Source of the DNA: Pisolithus tinctorius
Taxonomy: Eukaryota > Basidiomycota > Agaricomycetes > Boletales > Pisolithaceae
Direction of reading: 5' to 3'
NCBI GenBank assembly: GCA_024663395.1
Contig: JANFAH010000015.1
Coordinates: forward strand, 372,001 to 436,000
DNA length: 64,000 nt
In this document: one piece after another, positions 46,601-56,819 of the stretch
Position numbering within the stretch: position 1 is the first letter of the stretch
Layout: each line of letters starts with the position of its first letter
Notes under the pieces: generated by a model
Told to the model about the DNA's origin: nothing
The model's input: only the letters and a program-made list of their open reading frames with translations
Database searches by the model: none
Position numbers and translations under genes: made by a program

Positions 46601-47433
46601 CCACTGCTTAGCCATGAAACTAATTAGGAACCGGGTGGATGCTGAAGCCAATCGTACACAGCAAGATTGCGATGACGATGATATTGATGGCGGGGGTGAT
46701 GAGGATGTCCTCATGAGTTTCAGCGAGCACGTTAAGCTCGGTTCACCGTAGTCACCGAAGAGCATTCAATCGATCATTCATGATCATGCTTCACAGCAAG
46801 AATTCCAAGGTTTCCATCAGAAGTTTACTCGGTTCGTCAATCAGTGCCTTCCTATCTACCTCAATCGCAACCGGAATTCTTGGAAAAATATCTCATTTGC
46901 CGAAACGTTCCAGGTATGTTTCGCCATGTTGCATAGTAGTCATTACCCCATCTCACAACGACCTACGCATGTAGTTGCAGGAACATGCTTACCTCAAGGT
47001 CAATTACGAATCAAGGATGGACTGGCAGCAAGCTACCGACTACCTACAGTGCAACCCTTCATTCCACAGCAAGCCTCGTTATGACACTGTCCTCTTTCAG
47101 CTTTCACATAGTGAGATTGCTTTTGCTCGCTTGGTATTCATGTTTTCATGCAATATTCCTGACTTCGGCACCTATCAATTTGCTCTTGTTCACCCCTATA
47201 CAGCCAACATCAATGCGGCTCGCAGCTCCTTTGACAATGCCTTCAGGCTCGTGCGTGTTAAAGCACGTCCCCACACAGCGTCGATATTCATCCCCATCCA
47301 GTCCATTGTTAGGGGAGTGTTGCTGTACCCTGACCCCAAATATAAAGACGAATATTTTGTGGTGGAGCACATCGATGGAGACATGTTTCGTTGCGTCAAT
47401 GAGTGGAACGGGCATCATCTAGACCAGGAGTGA
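43698..47433 (+). CDS. Plavaka-type DDE transposase, multi-exon, one in-frame TAG
   Basis: Plavaka enzymes are eukaryotic cut-and-paste transposases expanded in basidiomycetes. The N-terminus has a zinc finger (C-Q-I-C-G-K-L-F, then H-A-T-H-C) and spacer exons rich in Pro/Ser. The core reads L-W-E-W-A-L-D-L-L, E-P-W-T-G-D-R-W-W, then F-I-L-Y-A-D-Q-T-H-L-S-S-H-G (catalytic Asp), G-Y-P-V-V-A-C-C-G-N-L-P, W-H-E-A-F-L, L-I-L-S-T-D-Y-E-E-Q, C-P-V-C-L-V-P and S-F-D-R-L-H-A-L-H-D-G-L-F-G-H-H. It ends with M-D-W-Q-Q-A-T-D-Y-L, a T-A-S-I-F-I-P segment and D-G-D-M-F-R-C-V-N-E-W. About a dozen short GT-AG introns separate the exons. The start is the ATG before A-P-V-H-H-A-K-Y. A TAG at 46749-46751 falls in H-V-K-L-G-S-P-x-S-P-K-S-I and needs splicing around or is a lesion. 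Confidence 0.82.
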
Positions 47434-47989
47434 GGAAACGTTATATCGTACTTTAGATAGCTGCTCTCTTTTCCTCATACCAATGCTCTGTGCTAGCGTA
47501 TTCTGAATCTCACTGGATCTCTAACAATGATACGGTTTATCCTTCAAATCATTGTCGCTATGTTTTGAGTTACTAATTCCGATCTCTTGAGTCATAATAT
47601 TGCATGTTTACTGATGTCATGTCAACTCAATAACATCAAAGTGGTGGTGGCGGGGCCTTTATCTGGACTACAACAAACGGTATTACTCCTACAGACACGT
47701 TCGAATGGTGAGTCTGCTCTTATCGCCATTCTGATTGGTTCTCCTGGCTGCCATTCTAACTTGGTATGCTCTACTGGTAGGTAACAGTGAGGTAAGATAC
47801 CTCAACAATGTTGCACCGGCGTAAACGGTTAGTCAACTTCATTTCCGTCTTTTGCCTCGTTGAACACCCTTCAAAAGGATCTGCTCGGCACCAACATTTA
47901 GTACGAGGACCTCACCCCCAATTTGTTACGCGCCGGTCACGGAACATCAGCTGCAACCTCGACTAGGTCTGTTTTACCAGTTTCCAGCG

Positions 47990-49959
47990 ATGTCCGAGGA
48001 TTTTACTCTAGATATTGACACTGTGGGCCATGATAGCCTTGACGAGAATACCGATAATGATGAGGATGTCCCGTGCACAGCAAACCATGGGGCAGCCAGA
48101 GGTGCAGGCGCTAACTTGGACAGGGAACTCGATGAGGTGCGAAGGGTTATGGCTACCCCTGCGCTGGATGCGAGCCCTGCTGAGTTGCGCCAGGTATGCG
48201 TTCTGACCTGCCTACGAAACTGAATATTACTGACTACCACTACTAGGCACTGGGCCAAGCACAGGTCTCCTTTAATCGCCTACGAGAGGAACTAATAAAG
48301 ACAAGGAACGAGCTAAACAAATTTAAGGCCAAGGTAGCACCCAGAGCGCAATCCCGGGCCCTCAAGTCGATCGCTCAAGGCCCGCTGGATGCCGCCATCA
48401 TCACCCTAGCAAAGAAGTATGCTTACTTTTATCACTTATGGGTCCCTAGCGGCGTCTTCCCTCTTCGTGCATGCCCTCCCGACTTTGATTTACGCGATCC
48501 GATACATTATCAAACTCCTGAGTCCAAGGCCATTGCTAATGGTGCCAAACTTTACCTTATGGTTCCCCCTGAGCTTCGGGCTCAGACTATGAAGTATGAA
48601 CACTTCAAGCAACTCGTAAGTGAAGAATACCTAATCCAGCAAATGATTGCTAACTATTGCTTCTCACAGTTCACATCTACGGTGAATGGCGAACGTGGCA
48701 ACATTCTTAAACCTGTCAAGGACTCTGTCATGCAACTCTTCGCTCATTTGAGTCCAGGACTGGATCCGGTGGCACTCGGTGACTGGAGAAAGAGAACGGA
48801 CAATCCTGCCTTTTTGTCACTCAAGCGAAACCCAGCGAACCATGATGAGGTGTATACACCACTCGCACTGATCCTTTTTGAAGACCCGTCAGCAATGAAT
48901 GTCTCTGGCCTCTTCAAAAACAAGGCGCTCACTCAGGTAAACCACTTCCCAGCTGAATGTATTGGACACACTCACAGCTGATCGTCTTGTTATATTAGAT
49001 TGCATGTGTGTTGCACTTCGGAAAAGGCGTCCTGACAGGCAAGAAAAAAGGTGGTCCACCCAGCAGGGGTCAGAAATTGAAGGTGACAACAACGCCAGAG
49101 GGCATCATCGCAATTTGTTGTACATTCGTGAGTCAAATTACATCCTACCTGTGCTGACAGCCGCCCACTCATCATACATTGCTAGGCCCGCTTCCTGCTC
49201 TCTGGGGATGATGAATTCTCATCTACTGGTAGTCAAACCGGAATTTCATACGAGAAGGACTTCGAATTCTATATAGAGCTGCTCCGAAAACAAGAGAACA
49301 AGAAGTGGGCTTTGGGGATCTTTGAGCACTTTGATAATGCCATCTTTGGTGCAAACCGATGTGATGGATCCCAACAACCACCTCCCGAAGCTGAAGATTC
49401 TGTCAAGGCGCCGAGAAGCTGGGAAGATGATATCTTGGCACAACTCGGAGGTGTCGGCGGGACTGCAGAGGTAAACTCGAACCCTCCCACTGTCCCCGTC
49501 ACCAGCCAGTCAGCTACACACCCTTCCATTCTCACCAGCACCATTCAAGCTGAAGACTTCCCTCCTCCTCAGATACGTACGAACTCACTCGGCGCCGCCA
49601 GCACTGCCTGGGGGAATGGCACTTCCATCTCCGGTGCTATTCAGCCAAATACAAACCTTAGTATTTCTGTTCTAGAGGCCGGGACCGTCTCTCCTTCGCA
49701 GTCAGTGATTGTGTCAGCAACCAGTTCGGAACTCTCCCTTCCCCTCTCCACTCTTTCTCTTGGCGGCTCCCAACCATCTGTTTCGACCCATCTGAATCCT
49801 CTCGACCCCCTTGTTGTTGTGCCAGCCTTAGTGAGCGGCCATTCCTCCAAGGCCACTAAGAAAGGCAAGAAAGCAACCCAAGGACAGGCTAAGGCGATGG
49901 AGGAAGGCATCGGGGCTGTTCCAGCAAGGGTTACCCGTGTTACTAGACAAAAGAAATAG
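47990..49959 (+). CDS. Uncharacterised Plavaka-associated protein, intact, five exons
   Basis: Introns at 48194-48246, 48616-48669, 48937-48998 and 49128-49185 join into an uninterrupted 580-residue protein, so this gene looks functional. An acidic N-terminus (D-N-D-E-D-V-P) leads to a coiled-coil segment (L-R-E-E-L-I-K-T-R-N-E-L-N-K-F-K), then a globular part: F-Y-H-L-W-V-P-S-G-V-F-P, N-G-A-K-L-Y-L-M-V-P-P-E-L, a histone-tail-like N-I-L-K-P-V-K-D-S-V, F-E-D-P-S-A-M-N-V-S-G-L-F-K-N-K-A-L and L-H-F-G-K-G-V-L-T-G. The last 200 residues are Ser/Thr/Pro-rich and end basic (T-R-V-T-R-Q-K-K). I recall similar hypothetical proteins in mushroom genomes but know no function. It lies 0.55 kb downstream of the transposase on the same strand, so a helper (end-binding) role is a reasonable guess only. 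Confidence 0.7.
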
Positions 49960-50369
49960 TGATACCTCCACTATGGCTCATATAACATTTCACACATACT
50001 GACTATTGTGGTGATACGTAGTTTCTTTCAATTGCATGTCCGCTGATCTACCCTGAACATGCAGACTAAGTGAGGCTCAAGAATGCTAATTAACCGTCTC
50101 TGAACAGCATGTTTGAATGGTTCAGGTGGACCTGACTTCGCAGTGATCAGTATATGTCAAGCTCGTCGATCTTGAGGAGTAAGGATGGTTCAGGTCCATT
50201 CATCATCAGACATGAAAGGCAAGCCTGAGGTAATGTTGACAGAATGGGGTCACTCCACCCATATTACCCAGTCGACTGGCCACTCAGTTGCCATTAGCTG
50301 ATGGCGTGCGAGTGGGAAGAAAGCCCAGTACGTTTTGCGAGGTGCCGCAGGGGCGATGTGACTTACCCC
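49960..50369 (+). other. Spacer between companion gene and chitin synthase relics
   Basis: No gene is recognised. GGTTCAGGT occurs twice (near 50120 and 50188) and may be a subterminal motif of the Plavaka-type element, but no inverted partner was found at the other end. CpG density begins to fall here. Confidence 0.35.
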
Positions 50370-50700
50370 ACAAACGAAGAACCCACTGCACCCCAGAGAA
50401 GATCATTTTCTGACAACCCTGTCGCTCAAACACTTCATAATGTACAAGACGCAATTTATCAGAGACGCTCATGCCAAGATGGTCACTCCAGATGATTAGA
50501 AGGTTCTGCTTAGCTCGCAACCTCGTCGTCATATCAACTCGACCACTCATAACCTCGGTGGACTCACGCCCTCAGATCAGCACTGCGGCCTCTGTTCGTC
50601 GCAATGGATCTCATATCAACGCTAATTCAGCTTGTTACTGTCACTGTGTATGTTTTCATCATTACCGTGCTGGGGTTGGTCTTCTGACCTACTCAGTATG
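50370..50700 (+). pseudogene. Chitin synthase fragment (catalytic end), tandem duplicate
   Basis: It matches about 52570-52850 of the longer pseudogene just downstream. The [12 protein letters not shown] block has become E-D-H-F-L-T-T, followed by [12 protein letters not shown], a TAG near W-K-V-L-L, and a damaged W-I-N-S-T region. Only this segment survives; nothing upstream of it is chitin synthase. It suggests a former tandem array of at least two genes. Confidence 0.8.
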
Positions 50701-50708
50701 CGTTCAGC

Positions 50709-53700
50709 ATGTCTGAACTGGCGTCACATTCATATCAAAACAATCTGAATAACGTTTATATGTTGAATCGAGGAGGGGTCTTTGATTTGACTGCCGTGGC
50801 AGCAACGCATCAGCGTGTCTTTAGCATGGTGTCGACCAAGTCTGTCCTCCAGTATGGTGGCATGGCTTCAGATGCGATTTTCCCTGTGCAGGTACGTGAG
50901 GTCATGTATCTTAGTGTGGTCTCCTCTGATGTAAAGACATAGGTGAGTGCGCTATGTAACGGCGTCTCAGGTTCTGTGAGCCCCTGGGTGATGCTCGACT
51001 CTGCCAACAACACCGACCCCAATGCTCAGTACCATGACTTCCGTGCTTTTACCAATGACTCTCACCCAAACTGGTATTTCAAGAGCATGACGATCATGTG
51101 GTGGAATAATCACGTTGGGTATGTCGGGTACACGCCTTCGGAGATTAAGGATATGGCCAATAGTGGATCGTCGGTTGGGATCCTTGATGGGTTGATCTAT
51201 GATTTAACCACGTATCTCAGCTATCCGCCTGCTGTCATTACACCTACCGGTATGCAAGCGGGCGGAGGCGTCGACACACAATTCATGAGTTCCACCATCG
51301 TCGATCTGTTCAAGATCAACTCCAGGCAGGATTTTACGAAGAAGTTCAAGGATGGTCTTGGACTTGATTCTGCAACGCTCGAAAGCCAGAGGACGTGTCT
51401 TTGCAATCTATTCTTGATCGGTGTGGTCGACAATCGAAATTCGCCTCAGTGTCTGTTCTCGCAATATATCTTGCTCGTCCTTTCGGTTCTCATGGTCTCC
51501 ATCATTGGGTTCAAATTCATTGCGTCGATCAATTTTGGGGCTGTTCGTGCACCCGAGGACCATGACAAGTTCATGATTTTCCAAGTTCCGTGTTACACTG
51601 AAGGCGAGGCGTCACTTCAGCGTACGATCAATTCATTGGCTGTGCTCAAGTATGACGATAAGCGCAAACTGATCCTCATCATGTGCGATGGGAACATTGT
51701 CAGATCTGGCAACGATTGCCCGACACCACGTATCGTGCTTGATATTCTGGGTGCTGACCTGAACTTGGACCCTGAACTGCTCAGTTTTGTATCGATCGGT
51801 GAGGGCGCCTGACAGCATAATATGGCCAAAGTGTACTCGGGTCTGTACGAGTGTGCTGGACATGTTGTGCCTTACCTTGTGGTCGTCAAGGTCGGGAAGC
51901 CGACAGAGAGGTCATGTCCCAGAAATCGTGGTAAGCGTGATTCACAGATGGCGGTCATGCATTTCTTGAACAAGGTATGTTGGTTCACGTTTACGCGAGT
52001 TTTTGGGCACCGACAGTGGGTTTTTAGGTGCATTACAATACGCTGATGAATCCCCTTGAGCTCGAGATGTATCACCAGATCAAGAACGTCATCGGCATCA
52101 ACCCGACATTTTATGAGTATCTATTTGCCGTCGATGCAGATATGACTGCAGAGCCATACACACTTAACTGCCTCATTTCTGCGTAAGTCATGTCGTGCTG
52201 CTTGGTAGGGGATTCGAGGAAACTGACCAGCCATAGAATGATTCACAACAAGAAAGTCCTTGGTGTCTGCAGTGAAACATCCCTCGCCAATGCCAAACAG
52301 TCGATTGTGACGATGATGCAGGTGTGTATAGTCCCTGCGATGTCTTTGTTTGGTGCGAGGGCTGAGGGTGGTTCATTAGGTGTACGAGTACTTCATCTCC
52401 CATCACATGGCGAAGGCATTTGAGAGTCTGTTCAGCTCGCTCACTTGCTTGCCCGGTTGTTTCACCTTGTTCTGTCTGCGCACGCCAGACATGCACAATG
52501 TCTCCAACCAAATTACCCAAGATTATTCCCAGAACCGTGTCGATACCCTACACATGAAGAACTTACTGCTTCTCGGAGAAGATCGTTATTTGACAACCCT
52601 ATTGCTCAAACACTTCCTGATGTACAAGACGCAATTTATCAGGGATGCTCATGCCGAGACGGTCGCTCCAGACGATTGGAAGGTTCTGCTCTCACAATGT
52701 CATCATTGGATCAACTCGACCATTCATAATCTTGGTGAACTCATGTTCCTGGATCAGCTTTGTGGTTTCTGTTGCTTCTCCATGCATTTCATTGTCATGA
52801 TGGATCTCATATCGATGCTGATTCAGCCCGTCACCATCGCATATGTAGGTTGATTCATTGTCCTTGGAGCATGATGATGCTTATAAGATTACAGATTGTC
52901 TACTTGATCGTGTTGGTCGTTTACGAGCACAGTACCATCCCCTTCATCTTCCTTGTCATGATTGCCGCCGTGTACGGCTTGCAAGCCTTTGTGTTCGTTC
53001 TGCGTCGCAAGTGGGACATGGTTGGATGGATGGATTTCTATATCTTGGCCATCCCGATTTTCTCATTCATGCTTCCAATCTACTCATTTTGGCATATGGA
53101 CAATTTCTCATGGGGTGCTACGCGTGTCGTACTGGGAGAATCTGGAAAGAAGATCATCGTTCACGTAGGTGGCTTAATCTTGAATGCATTATGTCACTGA
53201 TCGCTGTTATTGTGCGTTAGGACGAAGGCAAGTTTGATCCTCACTCTATTCTCCTCAAAACATGGAACGACTATGTGCGTCGTCCTGCCATTTGCTTTGA
53301 CAATAAAGGACTGACATCTTGCAGGAAAATGAGTTGTGGGACCGAGAATCCAATCACAGCATTGGCTCTTGGGTACCCCCCACCCAATTCTGCAAGGAAG
53401 GATTGTACTGCATCCCTGTACGACCACGAAACCTTTTATGAGCCTTGTACCCAATCACCTGCTCCCTCGCAGTTTTGTGTACTCCTAGCTGGTATGCAAT
53501 CTGGTCGCAATACTCCTCTGTCGACAGCGATGTCATATATGCGTCCTTGAGCGAAGCCGGAATACTACCTCAACAGACGCTCTCAAGACCCCCCAACAAC
53601 TTATATGACACACGAGATGGACTTTGGAGCTGTGGTGCCAAGTGATGTTGACCTGGAGCATGCCGTTCAGAATATTTTGCGAACTGCAGACCCAAATACC

Positions 53701-53725
53701 ATCATGAAACACAAGATTCTAAATT
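50709..53725 (+). pseudogene. Division-2 (class V/VI-like) chitin synthase with DEK_C, decayed
   Basis: Chitin synthases polymerise N-acetylglucosamine from UDP-GlcNAc at the plasma membrane. Introns at 50892-50942, 51975-52027, 52183-52236, 52322-52379, 52845-52894, 53165-53220 and 53275-53324 (50-58 nt) join a cytochrome-b5-like segment (I-F-P-V-Q-V-S-A-L-C, then D-L-T-T-Y-L-S-Y-P-P), a membrane helix (Y-I-L-L-V-L-S-V-L-M), the synthase core ([20 protein letters not shown]), membrane helices and a DEK_C start (V-D-L-E-H-A-V-Q-N-I-L). The Q-R-R-R-W signature reads Q-C-H-H-W. A TGA follows S-I-G-E-G-A (51810). After R-P-R-N-L-L a TGA and frame changes break the tail. The N-terminal half, a myosin-like motor in this class, is missing. 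No enzyme activity is expected. Confidence 0.9.
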
Positions 53726-54780
53726 ATTCGATGTCATCTGAAGCTGGGGGCAGCAGTTTGGGATGGATTTATGTTCGAGCACCACATTATAGTACTTGGG
53801 GGTTCATTGTGCAATCAAACTACTGTCCAATGTGGCAAGGACCTGCTCAACATTTAATTTGCAGTGCGACATAGTAGACCTTTGGACGTGATTATGCCGA
53901 TGATATTATATTATTATATTACCATTCTTTGATGATTACTATAATAAGACGCTGGTCTATGTCAGGATTCTTTTCGGCTAATTTTAATTTTAATACTCTT
54001 GGTCTGCAACCACGACCATACCCATTCACCACAACCATGCTCATTCACCATGACCATGCCTGTTCACCACAACCATGCCCGTTCGCCGCAGTCATACCCC
54101 TCCCGCGGTCTGCATACACTCCACTGCCTTCATATTCCATCCCTCCTGATACTCCAGAGGCGTCTCCGTCTTACTCTATGCCAGAATCCACCTCCTCGGC
54201 TTCCTCCGCTGCGCCCCCACCATGCACTAAGACACGACCATTGTCGCCATCGACAATGACCCTACCAATTCATTCCTTGTTCTCCCAAGTTAAGTTCCAT
54301 GTCACTAAGGACGCATTGAGGGTGCTGAGATCTCCAGCAACAGCAACCAATCTGCTTGCTCTTCTCTGTCGTCGACCCCACCAGAATCGATTAATAGACA
54401 TCCTTGTCTATATTCCCATGTCAGTCCACCAGCACACTGCACTCCCGGGTCACTGAACTTTATTTTATGCAGACGGTGCCATCCCCCCCCCCTCCCCACA
54501 TGTACCCCATCGCCTCCTCACACGCAACATCATTCTGACGCCCACACCTGCTGTATTGCACCTCTGATACCTAGATGCCCCACGACCTCCTGCCCCCTCT
54601 ATGCCCTCACCTTGCCTGTCCATGCCTGGTGTTCATCTCTCCCCGAACCGTTGCAGTGCGCTGATAGCCCTCAAGGCTTAGTGAGGTAGGTGGCTTTCTC
54701 AATCAACCACAGTTAGTTCCGTCTAACCATTGTTGGGCATAGAAGTACTGTCGTTTGCGACCTCAGTGTTTGCTGTGCAC
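53726..54780 (+). other. Unassigned sequence with a 19-bp minisatellite (54011-54086)
   Basis: Chitin synthase similarity ends within the DEK_C segment. Four 19-bp units (CACAACCATGCTCATTCAC and variants) create a His/Pro-rich ORF of 175 codons whose distal part (L-F-S-Q-V-K-F-H-V-T-K-D-A-L-R-V-L) shows nothing recognisable. A run of C lies near 54482. Confidence 0.45.
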
Positions 54781-55199
54781 CATTGCTAGTACATTATTTC
54801 GTACATGTAGTGTGTTAATCCCATAGTTGATTGAATCCATGGTTCTTGATAATAGCAAAAATAGGAACCTGAAAAATAAAAATGAAAACATGAAGATTTT
54901 AATGGGTGGTGAAGCATGGCCATGCATGGTAATGGTGTCTGCAGTATTGTATGTACTTGGCATGCTGTTGTGTACTCAACAATGGTGTCACGTGCTTAAT
55001 CATGCATGTCAATGACATCACCATCAGGCACCATAACCACGACATTACCAGACATGGTTATAACACCCCCAAGCTTTATATTGTTGACCCCCTGGATGAC
55101 AAAGCCATTGTCAATTAGATCTCCCCCCATGGCAACCCATTGTCATGCCCAAAGCGAAAACACCCCATTACAATTATGTACAATGGCATGTAATGGTAC
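54781..55199. other. Unassigned low-CpG sequence at the right edge of the candidate insert
   Basis: The stretch has many ATGGT/ACCAT and CATGTAATGG-like words but no clear terminal inverted repeat partner at the left edge near 43397. It may be an additional small element sitting at the junction. No ORF is supported. Confidence 0.35.
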
Positions 55200-55745
55200 C
55201 TAGATTTTTCTGACAAATATATCAACTAGCCACTGGTACCAGCAATGACCACTTTGCTTTAGGCCATACAGAGTTTTGTGAAGGTGACAGACTTTACATG
55301 GGTGATTGGCAGATTTGAATCTGGGGGGCTGACACATATAGATGACCTTGTTGTTGGCAAGTGTTCCATTTAGATAGGCTCCTTTTATATCGATCTGATG
55401 AAGTTCTAGATCAGAGCAAGTGGCCATCATGAGTACAATGCAGATGGATGCAAGGGTTGCTACAGGTGCAAAAGTGTCGAAGTAATCAATCCCTTCAACC
55501 TGTGAGAAACCTTGGGCTATGAGCCTGGCCTTGTATCACACAATGTTTCCAGTGGCATCTTTCTTAGCATGGAAAACCCATTTGGAACCTACAATGTTGG
55601 CACCAGGGGGTAAGTCAACAAGTTCCCAGTCCACCTTCCATGAATGCTATCCACACAAACCTGGCCTGTACCAACCTCCACCATAATACTCTGCCTACAT
55701 AATCCTCCTCCATGGGCCAGCTCTGCCTCTTACTGAACTACCTTA
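55200..55745 (-). pseudogene. Copia reverse transcriptase, N-terminal half
   Basis: Minus strand: W-E-L-V-D-L-P-P-G-A-N-I-V-G-S-K-W-V-F-H-A-K-K, a TGA, Y-K-A-R-L-I-A-Q-G-F-S-Q-V-E-G-I-D-Y, P-V-A-T-L-A-S-I, L-H-Q-I-D-I-K-G-A-Y-L-N-G and L-H-K-T-L-Y-G-L-K-Q-S-G-H-C-W-Y-Q-W-L-V-D. It stops abruptly at F-V-R-K-I. The domain's other half, starting F-T-K-C-S, is at 43397 on the same strand. Upstream of 55745 the sequence changes to a Gypsy remnant. Confidence 0.85.
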
Positions 55746-55938
55746 GGTACTTTAGGGTTTTTTCTGCTTATCCATTTCACTTCTCAGAGTCACAAACAAG
55801 GTCACAAGTCTATTTCATAATAGTACAAAAATATACAACCTAAAGACAAAAAAAAAAAAAAAAGAAAAGAAAACTGCTCTACTCTTCCATTGCTTGTTCT
55901 CCACCACCCTCCTGTTCTTCACTGCCTTTCTGCTCCCC

Positions 55939-56642
55939 TCAGGAGCTTCCCATCCCTGCCCTCTTTTGTGAAGGTCCCACCACTGCCTCTTCCCACATCC
56001 AGCTGCATGTCTTTTTCTTGTTGTGACAGGGCATGCAGGCCCTGGTCTTGCCCTGCCCTGGTTCACACTGACCCACCATCAGACTCACTATGCAGCGAGT
56101 GCAAGGTGGCCTCCTGGTAGTGGTGACCACCACAGAGGTCCCAGGGACCCTCTGGGTGGTGTTGATGTCATACACCACACCAGTTAGCCTGAAGTAGAGT
56201 CAGCTCTGCCTGACTCACAGTACTCTGCTACTCACCTCTGCATGGCCTCATCCTGCCTGGCCTGGGCCCTCTCCTGAGAGGCTCTCTGCCTCTGTCTCTC
56301 TGCCTCTTCCTCTGCCACCCTCTTCTTACAAGCCTCCTCTTCCTCTATTGCCCTTCTCTTCTGAGCCTCCTCTTCTGCTCTCTTCTTCCACTCCACCTCC
56401 AACTGCTCCTCCTCCACTTTCCACCTCTTGGCCTCCTCACATTTGGCCTTGTGTTCTGCCTTGCACACACTCTCTCTCCACTCAGCCTCCTCTTGTCAGC
56501 ACACCTTCTCTGCAGACTTCTCTCGCTTGGTGTCAGTGGAGTCATTGGTCAGGACAACCAGCTCTTCATCTGCAACTTGGGAATAGTCACAGACATGGCC
56601 AGGGGTTGGTTGGGGGGTCTTGCTCTGGTGCTGGGAAGGCAT
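55939..56642 (-). pseudogene. Antisense spliced gene of a Gypsy element: coiled coil then Cys-rich module
   Basis: It lies opposite the LTR orientation, just inside the 3' LTR at 56820. The start is M-P-S-Q-H-Q-S-K-T, followed by E-L-V-V-L-T-N-D-S and, after a single TGA, a long charged coiled coil (E-E-Q-L-E-V-E-W-K-K-R-A-E-E-E-A-Q-K). An intron at 56189-56235 (47 nt, GTGAGT...TTCAG) joins M-Q-R to L-T-G-V-V-Y-D-I. The second exon gives C-T-R-C, then Q-C-E-P-G, then A-C-M-P-C-H-N-K-K-K-T-C-S-W, and ends G-M-G-S-S. Helix, intron, Cys module is the same order as the gene at 20498-21436. The TGA fits a CGA origin. Function unknown; the spaced Cys pairs suggest zinc-dependent DNA or protein binding. 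Confidence 0.7.
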
Positions 56643-56819
56643 GATGGTGGGAGGAAAGGACGAAGGTTCAGTACCCTAACATGTGTTTTTAAGCAGTACT
56701 TTGAACTCTGACGGAGCTCTGCCATGGCTAGAGCCATTATCCTTGAGGCATCAAAATGGTTTCAAATGATCAACTTGTGTTGATCTCATCCCATACATGC
56801 AGCCTTCAGGGGGGGGCAC

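Larger units (their letters stand above)
43397..55200. mobile_element. Candidate 11.8-kb insertion in a Copia RT, carrying transposase, companion gene and chitin synthase relics
   Basis: The minus-strand Copia reverse transcriptase stops at F-V-R-K-I near 55200 and the missing continuation F-T-K-C-S begins near 43397, in the same orientation; Copia proteins normally run ...W-Y-Q-R-L...K-L-G-F-T-K-C-S.... Everything between is unrelated and mostly CpG-rich. It holds a Plavaka-type transposase, a second intact gene, and two chitin synthase relics, all on the plus strand. Exact ends, terminal repeats and target duplication could not be read: the left border reads AACTTTAACTCATC, the right GGTACCTAGATTTT. 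One insertion is the simplest reading, but independent breakage of two copies is possible. Confidence 0.5.

Noticed and set aside
53929..54456. 175-codon His/Pro-rich ORF as a gene
   Set aside because: Its first half is generated by a 19-bp minisatellite and the rest has no recognisable feature.
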